A DNA stretch of 64,000 nucleotides from Streptomyces omiyaensis (lineage in GTDB: Bacteria > Actinomycetota > Actinomycetes > Streptomycetales > Streptomycetaceae). Numbering within the stretch: position 1 is the first letter of the stretch; each line of letters starts with the position of its first letter. The notes under the pieces were generated by a model, which worked only from the letters and a program-made list of their open reading frames with translations, made no database searches and was not told where the DNA came from. Of the stretch, positions 51,398 through 58,994 are shown piece by piece. The translations under genes and the position numbers were made by a program. The stretch covers positions 1 to 64,000 of the forward strand of contig NZ_BMVV01000001.1 in assembly GCF_014650895.1 (NCBI RefSeq), given 5' to 3'.

Positions 51398-51471
51398 CCG
51401 GCGGTCCGTTCCGGCGTGAACCCCGGGGTCCGGGCCGGCGGTCCGTTCCGGCGTGAACCGTGCGGTCCGGG
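51398..51471. repeat. Two 37-bp direct repeats
   Basis: CCGGCGGTCCGTTCCGGCGT followed by GAACC, four variable bases and GGTCCGGG occurs twice in tandem (starts 51398 and 51435) between the oxidoreductase gene and the small secreted protein gene. Confidence 0.7.
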
Positions 51472-51486
51472 CCGGTGGGCCGTGGG

Positions 51487-51774
51487 CTACTTCCAGTCGT
51501 TGTTGTTCTTCGGCAGCGGCAGCACGTCCGGCAGCAGGTCGCCGATCCGGCCGATCAGCTCGCGGACGTCGCCGCCGATGCCGTCGAAGGGGAAGCCCTC
51601 CGGGGTGCCGGCCGGAGCGGCGGCCGCGGTGCCGGTCCGCGCCGCCGGCTCGTCCGCGGCGAAGGCCGCGCCCTGCGCGCCGGCGGTCAGCAGCCCGGCG
51701 GTCAGCAGCGCCACGAAGGAGGTGCGGACAGTGCGGCGGGACGACTTCGTGCTGCGCTTCGCGGTGCTGTTCAC
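51487..51774 (-). CDS. Small secreted protein upstream of the RiPP operon
   Basis: A 95-aa exported peptide: basic start VNSTAKRSTKSSRRTVRTSF, hydrophobic core VALLTAGLLTAGAQGAAFA, cut before ADEPA. The mature part, about 55 residues, ends in DVRELIGRIGDLLPDVLPLP then KNNNDWK, an amphipathic helix. GGAG lies 6 nt before the GTG at 51774. It is the first gene on the minus strand beside the divergent regulator. No family recognised; it may be a secreted signal or helper, or unrelated to the cluster. Confidence 0.7.
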   Translation of the reverse strand: MNSTAKRSTKSSRRTVRTSFVALLTAGLLTAGAQGAAFAADEPAARTGTAAAAPAGTPEGFPFDGIGGDVRELIGRIGDLLPDVLPLPKNNNDWK

Positions 51775-51990
51775 GGTGGTCTCCTCGGTCCTGGCGGGGG
51801 CTCTGCCCTGAGTGCCTCTGCTTCGCTTCCGCGCTCTCCGCGCTTTCGCTTGTGAGGAAGACTTTGCCGTCTCGGGAAGGACTTTCGGAGGTCGATCGCG
51901 CGCAGCTTGCTGCACGCCGGTGTTCCTCATGCTGCACGCACGTGGCACAAGTGCACGGTTCAAATCCGACGATTATCGGGCATTTCTCCA

Positions 51991-52019
51991 TTGACACTCC
52001 CGTCCGGGCGGCTGAAGAT
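51991..52019 (+). promoter_or_regulatory. Putative promoter of the LuxR-type regulator
   Basis: TTGACA (51991-51996), 17-bp spacer, GAAGAT (52014-52019), 43 bp before the GTG start, within an A/T-richer stretch. The -35 is perfect and the -10 weak. It lies in the divergent region between regulator and RiPP operon. Confidence 0.5.
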
Positions 52020-52061
52020 TCCAGCGGGGCAGCTGTGACCGTTCGTCAAAGGGGGGGATAC

Positions 52062-53090
52062 GTGGGCAACTTGCTCTCGTTTCTGGGAGTGACCGAGGAA
52101 GAGGAGGAGGCGTACCGCGCTCTCCTGCGCCGCGGCTCGGCCTCGGCGGCCCCGGGAAGACGGGAGGCCGGCGCGGCGGACGGGGGGAGACCCGAGACCT
52201 CCGAGGGGGCGGAATCCGGCCGGGAGGTCCTGGAGCGGCTGCTCGTCCTGGGACTCGCCACGGGAGGCGCCCATGGCGTGATCCGGGCCATCCCGCCGGC
52301 CCGCGCGGTCGACGCCCTCGTGGAGAGCCGGCTGCGGACCCTGCGCGAGGAGCTGGAGTCCGAGGCCACCGGCCGCTCGGTCATCGAGTCGCTCTTCATG
52401 GAGTGCTGGACGGCCGTCCCCCCGCCGCACGACGACCACGCCGGCGAGGGCCAGATGATCGCCCAGCTGCACGGCATCGACGCGGTCCGGGAGGCCATCG
52501 ACGAGCTGACCTTCTTCGCCCGCACCGAGGACCTGACCACCGAACCCACCGGGGTCCTCGCGGAGGAGTCCATCGCGGTCTCGCACCCGATCAACATGCG
52601 GCTGCTGCGCCGCGGGGTCCGGCTGCGCACCATCATGGGCGCGGCGATCCTCCAGGACGAGCCCACCCTCACGTACATGCGGGAGCTGGTCTCGCACGGC
52701 GCCGAGGTGCGGGTCTCGCACCAGCCGATCGAGCGGGTGATCATCGTCGACCGGTCGGCGGCGCTCACCCCCATCGATCCGGCGCACACCGCGCGGGGCG
52801 CCCTCCTGGTCCGCGAGCCGGGGCTGGTGGCGACGCTGGTCACGCTCTTCGAGCGGATGTGGGAGGCGGCGGACGAGCTCCCGAGCGAGGAGGTCGACCT
52901 GCCGTCGGACGTCGAGCGGGAGATCCTCGCGATGCTCAGGGAGGCCGACAAGGACGAGACGGCCGCCCGCCAGCTGGGCATGTCCGTGCGCACCTACCGC
53001 AAGCACCTGGCCGCGCTCATGCGCCGCCTCGGCGCGGCGAACCGGGTGGAGGCGGCCCTCCTCGCCCACGAGAAGGGCTGGCTCAACTGA
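52062..53090 (+). CDS. LuxR-type transcriptional regulator, likely cluster regulator
   Basis: A 342-aa protein with a TrmB-like N-terminal segment (LLSFLGVTEEEEEAYRALLRRG), a long middle region (FFARTEDL, EESIAVSHPINMRLLRRGVR, RVSHQPIERVIIVDRSAALT) resembling phospholipase-D-like sensor parts, and a C-terminal LuxR helix-turn-helix (EREILAMLREADKDETAARQ, then LGMSVRTYRKHLAALMRRLG). This architecture recurs in Streptomyces regulators beside secondary-metabolite genes. GTG 52062 follows AAAGGGGGGG; the frame is open far upstream but non-coding there. It is divergent from the RiPP operon and the small secreted protein, so it is the best candidate activator. Confidence 0.87.
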   Translation: MGNLLSFLGVTEEEEEAYRALLRRGSASAAPGRREAGAADGGRPETSEGAESGREVLERLLVLGLATGGAHGVIRAIPPARAVDALVESRLRTLREELESEATGRSVIESLFMECWTAVPPPHDDHAGEGQMIAQLHGIDAVREAIDELTFFARTEDLTTEPTGVLAEESIAVSHPINMRLLRRGVRLRTIMGAAILQDEPTLTYMRELVSHGAEVRVSHQPIERVIIVDRSAALTPIDPAHTARGALLVREPGLVATLVTLFERMWEAADELPSEEVDLPSDVEREILAMLREADKDETAARQLGMSVRTYRKHLAALMRRLGAANRVEAALLAHEKGWLN

Positions 53091-53139
53091 CACCGGGGCC
53101 CCGCCCCCGCGACACCTGCGCGGGGACGGGGCCCGTGTT
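53091..53139. terminator. Convergent terminator
   Basis: ACACCGGGGCCCCGCCCCCG paired with CGGGGACGGGGCCCGTGT (one wobble, 2-nt bulge), directly after the regulator stop and followed by TTT. It separates the regulator from the convergent PTS gene. Confidence 0.75.
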
Positions 53140-53168
53140 TCCGGAGGCGTACGGCGCCTCCCGGGGGT

Positions 53169-54671
53169 TCAGACCTTCGCGGGCTCCGGCTCGGGGGTGC
53201 CCACGGCGGGCGGCGGGGTGTTCCCGGCCGCCACCGGCGCCGTCCCGGCCCCGGCGTCCGTGTCCACGTCGAACTCCTCGATCAGCTCGCGGCTGAAGCC
53301 CCAGAAGTAGGTGGCGACGAAGCCGACGAGGTAGCCGACGAGCAGACCGCCCGCGTAGATCGCGATCGTCGCGCCCAGGCCCTTGTTGCCGTCGAGGAGC
53401 GGGAAGAGCGCCCAGCCGGACGGGCCGATGGCGGTGGAGCCGACCTTGTCGCCCAGCATGCTGAAGAGGCCGACGAAGGCGCCTCCGGCCGCGCCGCCGA
53501 CGCAGGCGGTGACGAAGGGGCGGCCCAGCGGCAGCGAGACGCCGTAGATCAGCGGCTCGCCGACGCCGAGGAAGCCGGCCGGGAGGGCGGACTTGATGGT
53601 GCGGCGGATGGAGCTGTTGCGCGGCAGCTTCAGGTAGACCGCCATGGCCGCGCCGACCTGGCCCGCGCCCGCCATCGCCAGGATCGGGAGGAGGACGGTG
53701 TAGCCCTGCTGCTCGATCAGGGTGGTGTGGATCGGGATGAGGGCCTGGTGGAGGCCGAGCATCACCAGCGGGAGGAAGAGGCCGCCGAGCAGGAGGCCGG
53801 CGCCCGCGCCCGCGTTCTCCAGGAGCCAGTTGGCGAAGTCGCCGATGGCCTGCGAGACCTCGCCCGCGACGAACATCAGGCCGAAGACCGTGACCAGGCC
53901 GGAGACGAGCACCGTGAGCGTCGGGGTGACCAGGACGTCCAGGGACTCCGGCACCCAGCGGCGGCACCACTTCTCCACGTACACCGCGAGGACGGCCGCG
54001 CCGAGCGCGCCGAGCACGCCGCCCTGGCCGGGCGAGAGGGCCTGGCCGAAGACCTCGATCTTCGCCACGCCCGCGTAGACGATGATGGCGGCGACCGCGC
54101 CGCCGAGGATCGGCGTGCCGCCGAACTCCTTCGCCGTGTTGTAGCCGACGAAGACCGCGATGAGGGCCATGAAGCCGCTCGCGATGGCGGCGAGCGCCGG
54201 GGTGACGCCGGGCAGCCAGCCGAGGTTGACCAGCAGGCCGTTGAGTCCGGCGATGATGCCGCAGCCGATGAGGGCGGGGATCAGCGGGACGAAGATGTTC
54301 GCGATCTTCCGGAGGAAGAGCTTGAAGGGGGTCGCGTTCTTCGCCTTCCGGGCCTCCTTGAGGGCGGCGCCCTGGGCCGCCAGCTCGTCCGCGGAGGCGG
54401 CCGGCTTCGGGGCCTCGGCCACCAGGGCCTCGAACTCGGGGGTCACGCGGGCGACCGTCCCGGGGCCCAGGACGATCTGGTACGTGTCGTCCTCCACCAC
54501 GCCCATCACGGACGGCAGGGCCTTGAGGGCCTCGTCCCGGACGAGCGACCGGTCGCGCAGACCCAGCCGGAGGCGGGTCATGCAGTGGGCCACGGAGGTG
54601 ATGTTCCCGGCGCCGCCGACGAGGGGCAGGATCGCGGCGGCGATGGCGCGGTTCTTGTCGTCTGTGCTCAT
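53169..54671 (-). CDS. murP: PTS EIIBC transporter, MurP-like
   Basis: A 500-aa sugar phosphotransferase permease. Residues 1-80 are an EIIB domain of the glucose/sucrose type with the phospho-Cys in VAHCMTRLRLGLRD. Residues about 110-460 are EIIC with ten or so helices and the GEPLIYGVSLPLGRPFV substrate motif. It imports and phosphorylates its sugar using an EIIA from elsewhere (none here). The neighbours murQ and murR make N-acetylmuramic acid the likely substrate, giving MurNAc-6-phosphate inside the cell. It lies 47 bp downstream of murQ. Specificity is inferred from context. Confidence 0.88.
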   Translation of the reverse strand: MSTDDKNRAIAAAILPLVGGAGNITSVAHCMTRLRLGLRDRSLVRDEALKALPSVMGVVEDDTYQIVLGPGTVARVTPEFEALVAEAPKPAASADELAAQGAALKEARKAKNATPFKLFLRKIANIFVPLIPALIGCGIIAGLNGLLVNLGWLPGVTPALAAIASGFMALIAVFVGYNTAKEFGGTPILGGAVAAIIVYAGVAKIEVFGQALSPGQGGVLGALGAAVLAVYVEKWCRRWVPESLDVLVTPTLTVLVSGLVTVFGLMFVAGEVSQAIGDFANWLLENAGAGAGLLLGGLFLPLVMLGLHQALIPIHTTLIEQQGYTVLLPILAMAGAGQVGAAMAVYLKLPRNSSIRRTIKSALPAGFLGVGEPLIYGVSLPLGRPFVTACVGGAAGGAFVGLFSMLGDKVGSTAIGPSGWALFPLLDGNKGLGATIAIYAGGLLVGYLVGFVATYFWGFSRELIEEFDVDTDAGAGTAPVAAGNTPPPAVGTPEPEPAKV

Positions 54672-54718
54672 GGTGCGGTGGTGCCTTCGGTACGGGGGAG
54701 GGGGAGGAGCGGACCGGC

Positions 54719-55645
54719 TCAGGGGGTCGGGTGCAGCGCCGCGCGCAGGTGGCCGCGGGAGTCCTTCAGCCGCTGTGCGGCGGTGGGGCCGTCGACGCCG
54801 GCGAGGATGATCAGGATGGCGTTCTTCACCTCCCCGCCGGCGGCGGTGAGGGCGGCCTCGATCTGCTCGTCGGGGGCGCCGGTCGCGAGCGCGACGATGC
54901 GGCGCGAGCGGGCCCGGAGCTTCTCGTTCGAGGCGCGGACGTCGACCATGAGGTTCCCGTAGGTCTTCCCCAGCCGGATCATGGTGATCGTCGAGATCAT
55001 GTTGAGGACGAGCTTCTGGGCCGTGCCGGCCTTCAGGCGGGTGGAGCCGGTGAGGAGCTCGGGCCCGGCGACGACCTCGATGCCGTGCTCGGCGGCGGCC
55101 GCCAGGGCGCTGTCCTCGTTGCAGGACAGGCCGATGGTGAGCGCCCCGGCGGCGCGGGCGTGCTCGACGGCGCCGATGGCGTACGGGGTGCGGCCGGAGG
55201 CGGAGATGCCGACGACGGTGTCGTCGGGGCCGACGCCGAGGGCGTCCAGGTCGGCCGCGGCGAGCTCCTTGGAGTCCTCGGCGCCCTCGACGGCCTGGAC
55301 CATGGCGGAGGGGCCGCCCGCGATCAGGCCGACGACCTGCGAGGGGTCGGTGTTGAAGGTGGGCGGGCACTCGCTGGCGTCGAGGACGCCGAGCCGGCCG
55401 GCGGTGCCGGCGCCCAGGTAGATCAGCCGTCCGCCGCGGGCCATCCGCTCGGCGGTGGCGTCGATGGCGGCGGCGATCTCGGGCAGCCGCCGGGCCACGG
55501 CGGCGGGGACGGACCGGTCCTCGCCGTTCATGGTGCGGGCGATCTCCAGCGTGGACAGCCGGTCGATCTCGGCCAGTTCGGGACGGAAGGCCTCGGTGGT
55601 GAGGGAGGCCAGCTGGGCGCGGAGTTCGGAGTACGTGGTGGACAC
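54719..55645 (-). CDS. murQ: N-acetylmuramic acid 6-phosphate etherase
   Basis: A 308-aa SIS-domain lyase cleaving the D-lactyl ether of MurNAc-6-phosphate to GlcNAc-6-phosphate, which NagA (encoded at 11.8-12.9 kb) can use. Features: TEAFRPELAEIDRLSTLEIA, GRLIYLGAGTAGRLGVLDAS, ECPPTFNTDPSQVVGLIAGG, GISASGRTPYAIGAVEHA, and TAQKLVLNMISTITMIRLGK. The GTG start at 55645 is preceded by AAGGAAAG. It lies between the regulator gene (31 bp upstream) and the PTS gene, forming a murR-murQ-murP unit. Confidence 0.96.
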   Translation of the reverse strand: MSTTYSELRAQLASLTTEAFRPELAEIDRLSTLEIARTMNGEDRSVPAAVARRLPEIAAAIDATAERMARGGRLIYLGAGTAGRLGVLDASECPPTFNTDPSQVVGLIAGGPSAMVQAVEGAEDSKELAAADLDALGVGPDDTVVGISASGRTPYAIGAVEHARAAGALTIGLSCNEDSALAAAAEHGIEVVAGPELLTGSTRLKAGTAQKLVLNMISTITMIRLGKTYGNLMVDVRASNEKLRARSRRIVALATGAPDEQIEAALTAAGGEVKNAILIILAGVDGPTAAQRLKDSRGHLRAALHPTP

Positions 55646-55676
55646 GGGGCGGCTGCTTTCCTTCTGCGTTCCGGGG

Positions 55677-56594
55677 TCAGCGGGTGCGCGGGGAGTGACG
55701 GTGGGCGAGGGCTTCGTACGAGGCCGCGAGGGCAGGGGCCGCGGTCTCGTACGTACGCTGGGTGACACAGGTGAACAGGCAGTCCACGACCAGGAGCTGG
55801 CTGGTCCGGGACGACATGGCGGCCGGTCTCAGCTCGCTCTCGCGGGCGGTGGACGTGGTCAGCACGTGGTCGGCGTACTGGCTGACCGGCCCGTCCGGGC
55901 GACCGGTGATCGCGACCGTGGTGGCGCCGTGCTCGAAGGCCACCCGGAGCGGTTCTATGACGTCGCCGGTCGAGCCGGAGTGGGTGATGGCGAGGGCCAC
56001 GTCGCCGGAGCGGAGCTGCACGGCGTTGGTGACCGCCAGGTGCGGGTCGCTGTGGGCGTGGGCGACGAGCCCGATCCGCAGCAGCTTCTGCACGAGGTCC
56101 TGGGCGACCAGGCCGGAGGCGCCGACGCCGTACACGTCGATGCGGCGGGCGGTGGCGCAGGCGGCGGCGACGGCGCCGAGCTGGACGGTGTCGAGCGCGG
56201 CGGCGGTGTCGGCGAGGGTCTGCCGCTCGTCGTGGGCGAGCTTGGCGACCACGTCGGCGACCGGGTCGTCGACGGCGATGTCGGCGGTGACGGAAGGGGC
56301 CCGTCCCGACTGCTGCTGGGCGGCGAGCCCCGCGAGGGCGAGCCGCAGGTCGCGGTAGCCGGGGTAGCCCAGGAGGCGGGCGGTGCGGACGACGGTGGCC
56401 TCGCTGGTGCCGGTCAGTTCGGCGAGGCCGGTGACCGTGAGGGCGGCGCAGCCGGCGGGGTCCCCGGCGACGGCCTCGGCGACCCGCTGCATGGAGCGGG
56501 TCATGGAGGGGGCGAGGGTCCGCACCTTGGCGGCGAGCGCGGCCGGCGCGGGGGGCGCCTCCCCGCTGAAAGTTTCCTTCACGTCATGGGTCAC
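55677..56594 (-). CDS. murR: MurR/RpiR-family transcriptional regulator
   Basis: A 305-aa repressor-type regulator: N-terminal RpiR helix-turn-helix (VAEAVAGDPAGCAALTVTGL, then AELTGTSEATVVRTARLLGY) and C-terminal SIS sugar-phosphate sensor domain (RRIDVYGVGASGLVAQDLVQ, ALAITHSGSTGDVIEPLRVA). It heads the MurNAc recycling unit and probably responds to MurNAc-6-phosphate. The start is placed at GTG 56594; a GTG four codons later is possible. A perfect TGAAAG palindrome sits immediately upstream and a second copy lies within the first codons, indicating autoregulation. Confidence 0.92.
   Translation of the reverse strand: MTHDVKETFSGEAPPAPAALAAKVRTLAPSMTRSMQRVAEAVAGDPAGCAALTVTGLAELTGTSEATVVRTARLLGYPGYRDLRLALAGLAAQQQSGRAPSVTADIAVDDPVADVVAKLAHDERQTLADTAAALDTVQLGAVAAACATARRIDVYGVGASGLVAQDLVQKLLRIGLVAHAHSDPHLAVTNAVQLRSGDVALAITHSGSTGDVIEPLRVAFEHGATTVAITGRPDGPVSQYADHVLTTSTARESELRPAAMSSRTSQLLVVDCLFTCVTQRTYETAAPALAASYEALAHRHSPRTR
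56567..56581. promoter_or_regulatory. Imperfect TGAAA...TTCA operator copy
   Basis: TGAAAGTTTCCTTCA, 31 bp (about three helical turns) from the perfect copy at 56598, within the 5' end of murR. Likely second MurR site. Confidence 0.5.
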
Positions 56595-56597
56595 ATC

Positions 56598-56612
56598 TGA
56601 AAGATACTTTCA
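56598..56612. promoter_or_regulatory. Perfect MurR/RpiR-type operator
   Basis: TGAAAGATACTTTCA is a perfect inverted repeat with 3-bp centre, fitting the TGAAA-N5-TTTCA pattern of RpiR/MurR regulators, directly upstream of the murR start. Confidence 0.75.
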
Positions 56613-56696
56613 CCGGGGCGTCGGGACAAGGGCCCGTAAGGCCCGCGTCAGGAGGGGACCTTCGTCCTCCCCCGGCCGCCGGGGGACAATGACCCC

Positions 56697-57053
56697 ATGG
56701 ACGACATCGACCCCGTGGAGCAGGCGCTGCACGCCGCTCGCGCACTGGTGCTGGCCGACCTCGCGGCCCGTGACGTGGCCGCCGCCCAGGTCGTGTCGAT
56801 GGTGGAGGAGGCGGTGGCGCACCGCCGCTGGTGGGTCGAGCAGTGGCCCGAGGGCGTCGAGTACGTCGCCGGCCTGGTCGCCCAGGACGTCCAGGACGCC
56901 CTCCTGGAGCAGTACGGCCGCTGGCCCCTCTGCCCCGTCTGCCCCTCCGGCGACCCCCACGCCCTCGACGTCGAACCGGAACTGGGCCCGGACCCCCACT
57001 GGGTCTGCGCCGAGCAGGGCGTGGTGGTGGCCCGCGTGGGCGGCCTGACGTGA
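56697..57053 (+). CDS. Hypothetical protein with Cys-rich C-terminal knuckle
   Basis: A 118-aa protein. The N-terminal half is a long helix pair (VEQALHAARALVLADLAARD, AQVVSMVEEAVAHRRWWVEQ). The C-terminal half holds CPVCPSGDPHALDVEP and HWVCAE, possible zinc ligands. No known family recognised. ATG 56697 is supported by codon bias; the gene is divergent from murR and 73 bp ahead of a DUF4031 gene. Confidence 0.72.
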   Translation: MDDIDPVEQALHAARALVLADLAARDVAAAQVVSMVEEAVAHRRWWVEQWPEGVEYVAGLVAQDVQDALLEQYGRWPLCPVCPSGDPHALDVEPELGPDPHWVCAEQGVVVARVGGLT

Positions 57054-57126
57054 CGGGCGCCGCGGGCCGCACGGCACGGGCGGCGGGCCACCGGGGCGCG
57101 GGACCCGCCGGTACGGGGCCGCGCCC

Positions 57127-57399
57127 GTGACCCTCTACATCGACCCGCCGACCTGGCCGGGCCACGGCCGCATGTGGTCCCACCTGGTCAGCGACGCCTC
57201 CTTCGAGGAGCTGCACGCCTTCGCCGCCGCCCTCGGCGTCCCGGCGCGCGGCTTCGACCGCGACCACTACGACATCCCGTCCGACTGGCACGAGGCCGCC
57301 GTCGCGGCCGGAGCCGTCCCCGTCGGCTCCAAGGAACTCCTCCGCCGCCTCACGGCGGCGGGCCTCCGCCGCCCGAAGGGACGGGCGGCGGAGGGATAG
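57127..57399 (+). CDS. DUF4031 domain protein
   Basis: A 90-aa protein with the DUF4031 pattern: TLYIDPPTWPGHGRMWSHLV, then ELHAFAAALGVPARGFDRDHYDIP and a closing VPVGSKELLRRLTAAGLRR. The invariant Trp, His and Asp residues suggest a small enzyme or ligand binder, but function is unknown. GTG start at 57127. It follows the zinc-knuckle protein gene by 73 bp on the same strand and converges on the MFS gene. Confidence 0.85.
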   Translation: MTLYIDPPTWPGHGRMWSHLVSDASFEELHAFAAALGVPARGFDRDHYDIPSDWHEAAVAAGAVPVGSKELLRRLTAAGLRRPKGRAAEG

Positions 57400-57411
57400 C
57401 CGCGGGCCGCG

Positions 57412-58761
57412 TCAGCGGCCGGCCGCGGGCTCCGGCGCGGTGGTGCGGGGAGCTCCGGCGCCGGCCGCTCCGGCGCCGGCCACCACGCGGGACCTCCCCG
57501 TGCGGGTGAGGCGGAGGGAGAGCACGACCGCGGCGAGGCCCAGGAGGGTCATGGCGGCGCCGGCCCAGGCGGGCGAGACGTAGCCGAGGCCGGCGTCGAT
57601 GACGGTGCCGCCGAGCCAGGGGCCGCCGGTGTTGCCCAGGTTGAAGGCCGCGGTGGTGGTGGCGCCGGCGAGGGTCGGGGCGGCGCCCGCGACGTTGAAC
57701 ATGCGGGCGTTGAGGGCGGGCGCCGTGTAGAAGGCGGAGACGCCGAGGAGGAAGGCCAGGAGGATCGTCGCCACCGGGCCGGTGGCGAGGAGGGCCAGGG
57801 CCACGAGGAAGACGGTGGAGGCGGTGATGCCGCTGAGGAGGACGCCGAAGAGGTGGGCGTCGGCGACCCGGCCGCCGATCGTGGTGCCGACGAGGGCGCC
57901 GATGCCGAAGAGCGCGAGGACGCCGGAGACCCATCCCTCGTCGAGGCCCGAGACCTCGGTGAGGAGCGGCGCCAGGTAGGAGAAGGCGCAGAAGACGCCG
58001 CCGGCGGCGAGCGCGGTGATCACGATCGAGAGGAGGACCTGGCGGTCCCGGTAGATCGTGAGCTCCTTCGCGAGGCGGGGCTTCGTCTCGGGGAGCGGGA
58101 GGTGCGGGATGCGGGTCAGGACGCCGACGAGGGCGATCGCGGAGGCGGCGCCGACGGCCCAGAAGGCCGCGCGCCAGCCGAGGTGCTCGCCGAGGAAGGC
58201 GCCGGCGGGGACGCCGAGGACGTTGGCGATGGAGAGGCCGCCGATCATGACGGCCATGGCCCGGGCCCGGGAGCCCTGCGGGACCATCGCGATGGCGACG
58301 GCCGCGCCGACGGCCCAGAAGCCGGCGCAGGCGAGCGCGCTGACCACGCGGGAGGCGAAGAGGATCCCGTAGTTCGGGGCGAGGGCGCCGGCTATCTGGC
58401 CGAGGCCGAAGACGGTGATCAGCGCGACCAGGGTGGTCTTCCGGGGGAGGCGGAGGGTCGCGACGGCGAGCAGCGGGGCGCCGACGACCATGCCGATGGC
58501 GAAGGCCGAGATGAGGAGCCCGGCCTGCGGGATGGAGACGCCCATGTCCGTAGCGATGGGCTGGAGCAGCCCGGAGAGCATGAACTCGCTCGTGCCGAGC
58601 GCGAAGACGGAGAGGCCGAGGATGTAGACGGCCAGGGGCATCCGGGGAGCGGCGGGGGAGGCGGGCGCGGGCCCGGAGGAGGGCTCGGCGGCGGGGGCGG
58701 CGGGGTGCTCGGGGGAGTGTCCGGCGGCGGGGTCGGCGGGGTCGGCTGAGGGAGACGGCAT
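57412..58761 (-). CDS. MFS drug/sugar efflux transporter (AraJ/CmlR type)
   Basis: A 449-aa 12-helix major facilitator of the DHA1 type. After a Pro/Ala-rich cytosolic start it shows LAVYILGLSVFALGTSEFML (family-typical G-T-S/T-E-F), AFAIGMVVGAPLLAVATLRL (motif A region), FASRVVSALACAGFWAVGAA and GWRAAFWAVGAASAIALVGV. The ATG at 58761 is taken; an upstream ATG at 58794 has a Shine-Dalgarno too close. It probably exports a small molecule; substrate unknown. It stands alone. Confidence 0.9.
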   Translation of the reverse strand: MPSPSADPADPAAGHSPEHPAAPAAEPSSGPAPASPAAPRMPLAVYILGLSVFALGTSEFMLSGLLQPIATDMGVSIPQAGLLISAFAIGMVVGAPLLAVATLRLPRKTTLVALITVFGLGQIAGALAPNYGILFASRVVSALACAGFWAVGAAVAIAMVPQGSRARAMAVMIGGLSIANVLGVPAGAFLGEHLGWRAAFWAVGAASAIALVGVLTRIPHLPLPETKPRLAKELTIYRDRQVLLSIVITALAAGGVFCAFSYLAPLLTEVSGLDEGWVSGVLALFGIGALVGTTIGGRVADAHLFGVLLSGITASTVFLVALALLATGPVATILLAFLLGVSAFYTAPALNARMFNVAGAAPTLAGATTTAAFNLGNTGGPWLGGTVIDAGLGYVSPAWAGAAMTLLGLAAVVLSLRLTRTGRSRVVAGAGAAGAGAPRTTAPEPAAGR

Positions 58762-58814
58762 GACAGGGGTCAACCTGCCGTTCGTTCCTGTCATTCCCTT
58801 TTCCGGGGGCGTCT

Positions 58815-58945
58815 CGGGATGTGGACCCCGGGACGTGGGCCCCGGGATGCGGACCTCGGGATGCGGACCTCGGAACGTGGGCCCGGGATGCCGAGCCAGG
58901 GATGTGGACCTCGGGACGTGGGCCCCGGGACGTGGACCACGAGGG
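58815..58945. repeat. Nine degenerate 14-bp tandem repeats
   Basis: Units of the form CGGGATGTGGACCC, CGGGACGTGGGCCC, GGGATGCGGACCT and CGGAACGTGGGCCC follow one another between the MFS start and the LamG-protein terminator. The GGGAYGYGGRCC core is kept in nearly all units. Function unknown. Confidence 0.75.
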
Positions 58946-58978
58946 ACCGCCCGCCCCCGGAAGGGGGGCGGGCGGTCC
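58944..58978 (-). terminator. Terminator of the LamG-protein gene
   Basis: GGACCGCCCGCCCCC / GGGGGCGGGCGGTCC, a perfect 15-bp stem with loop GGAAG, 16 bp beyond the stop codon on the minus strand. Confidence 0.85.
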
Positions 58979-58994
58979 GGTGCGGGGCGGTCGC

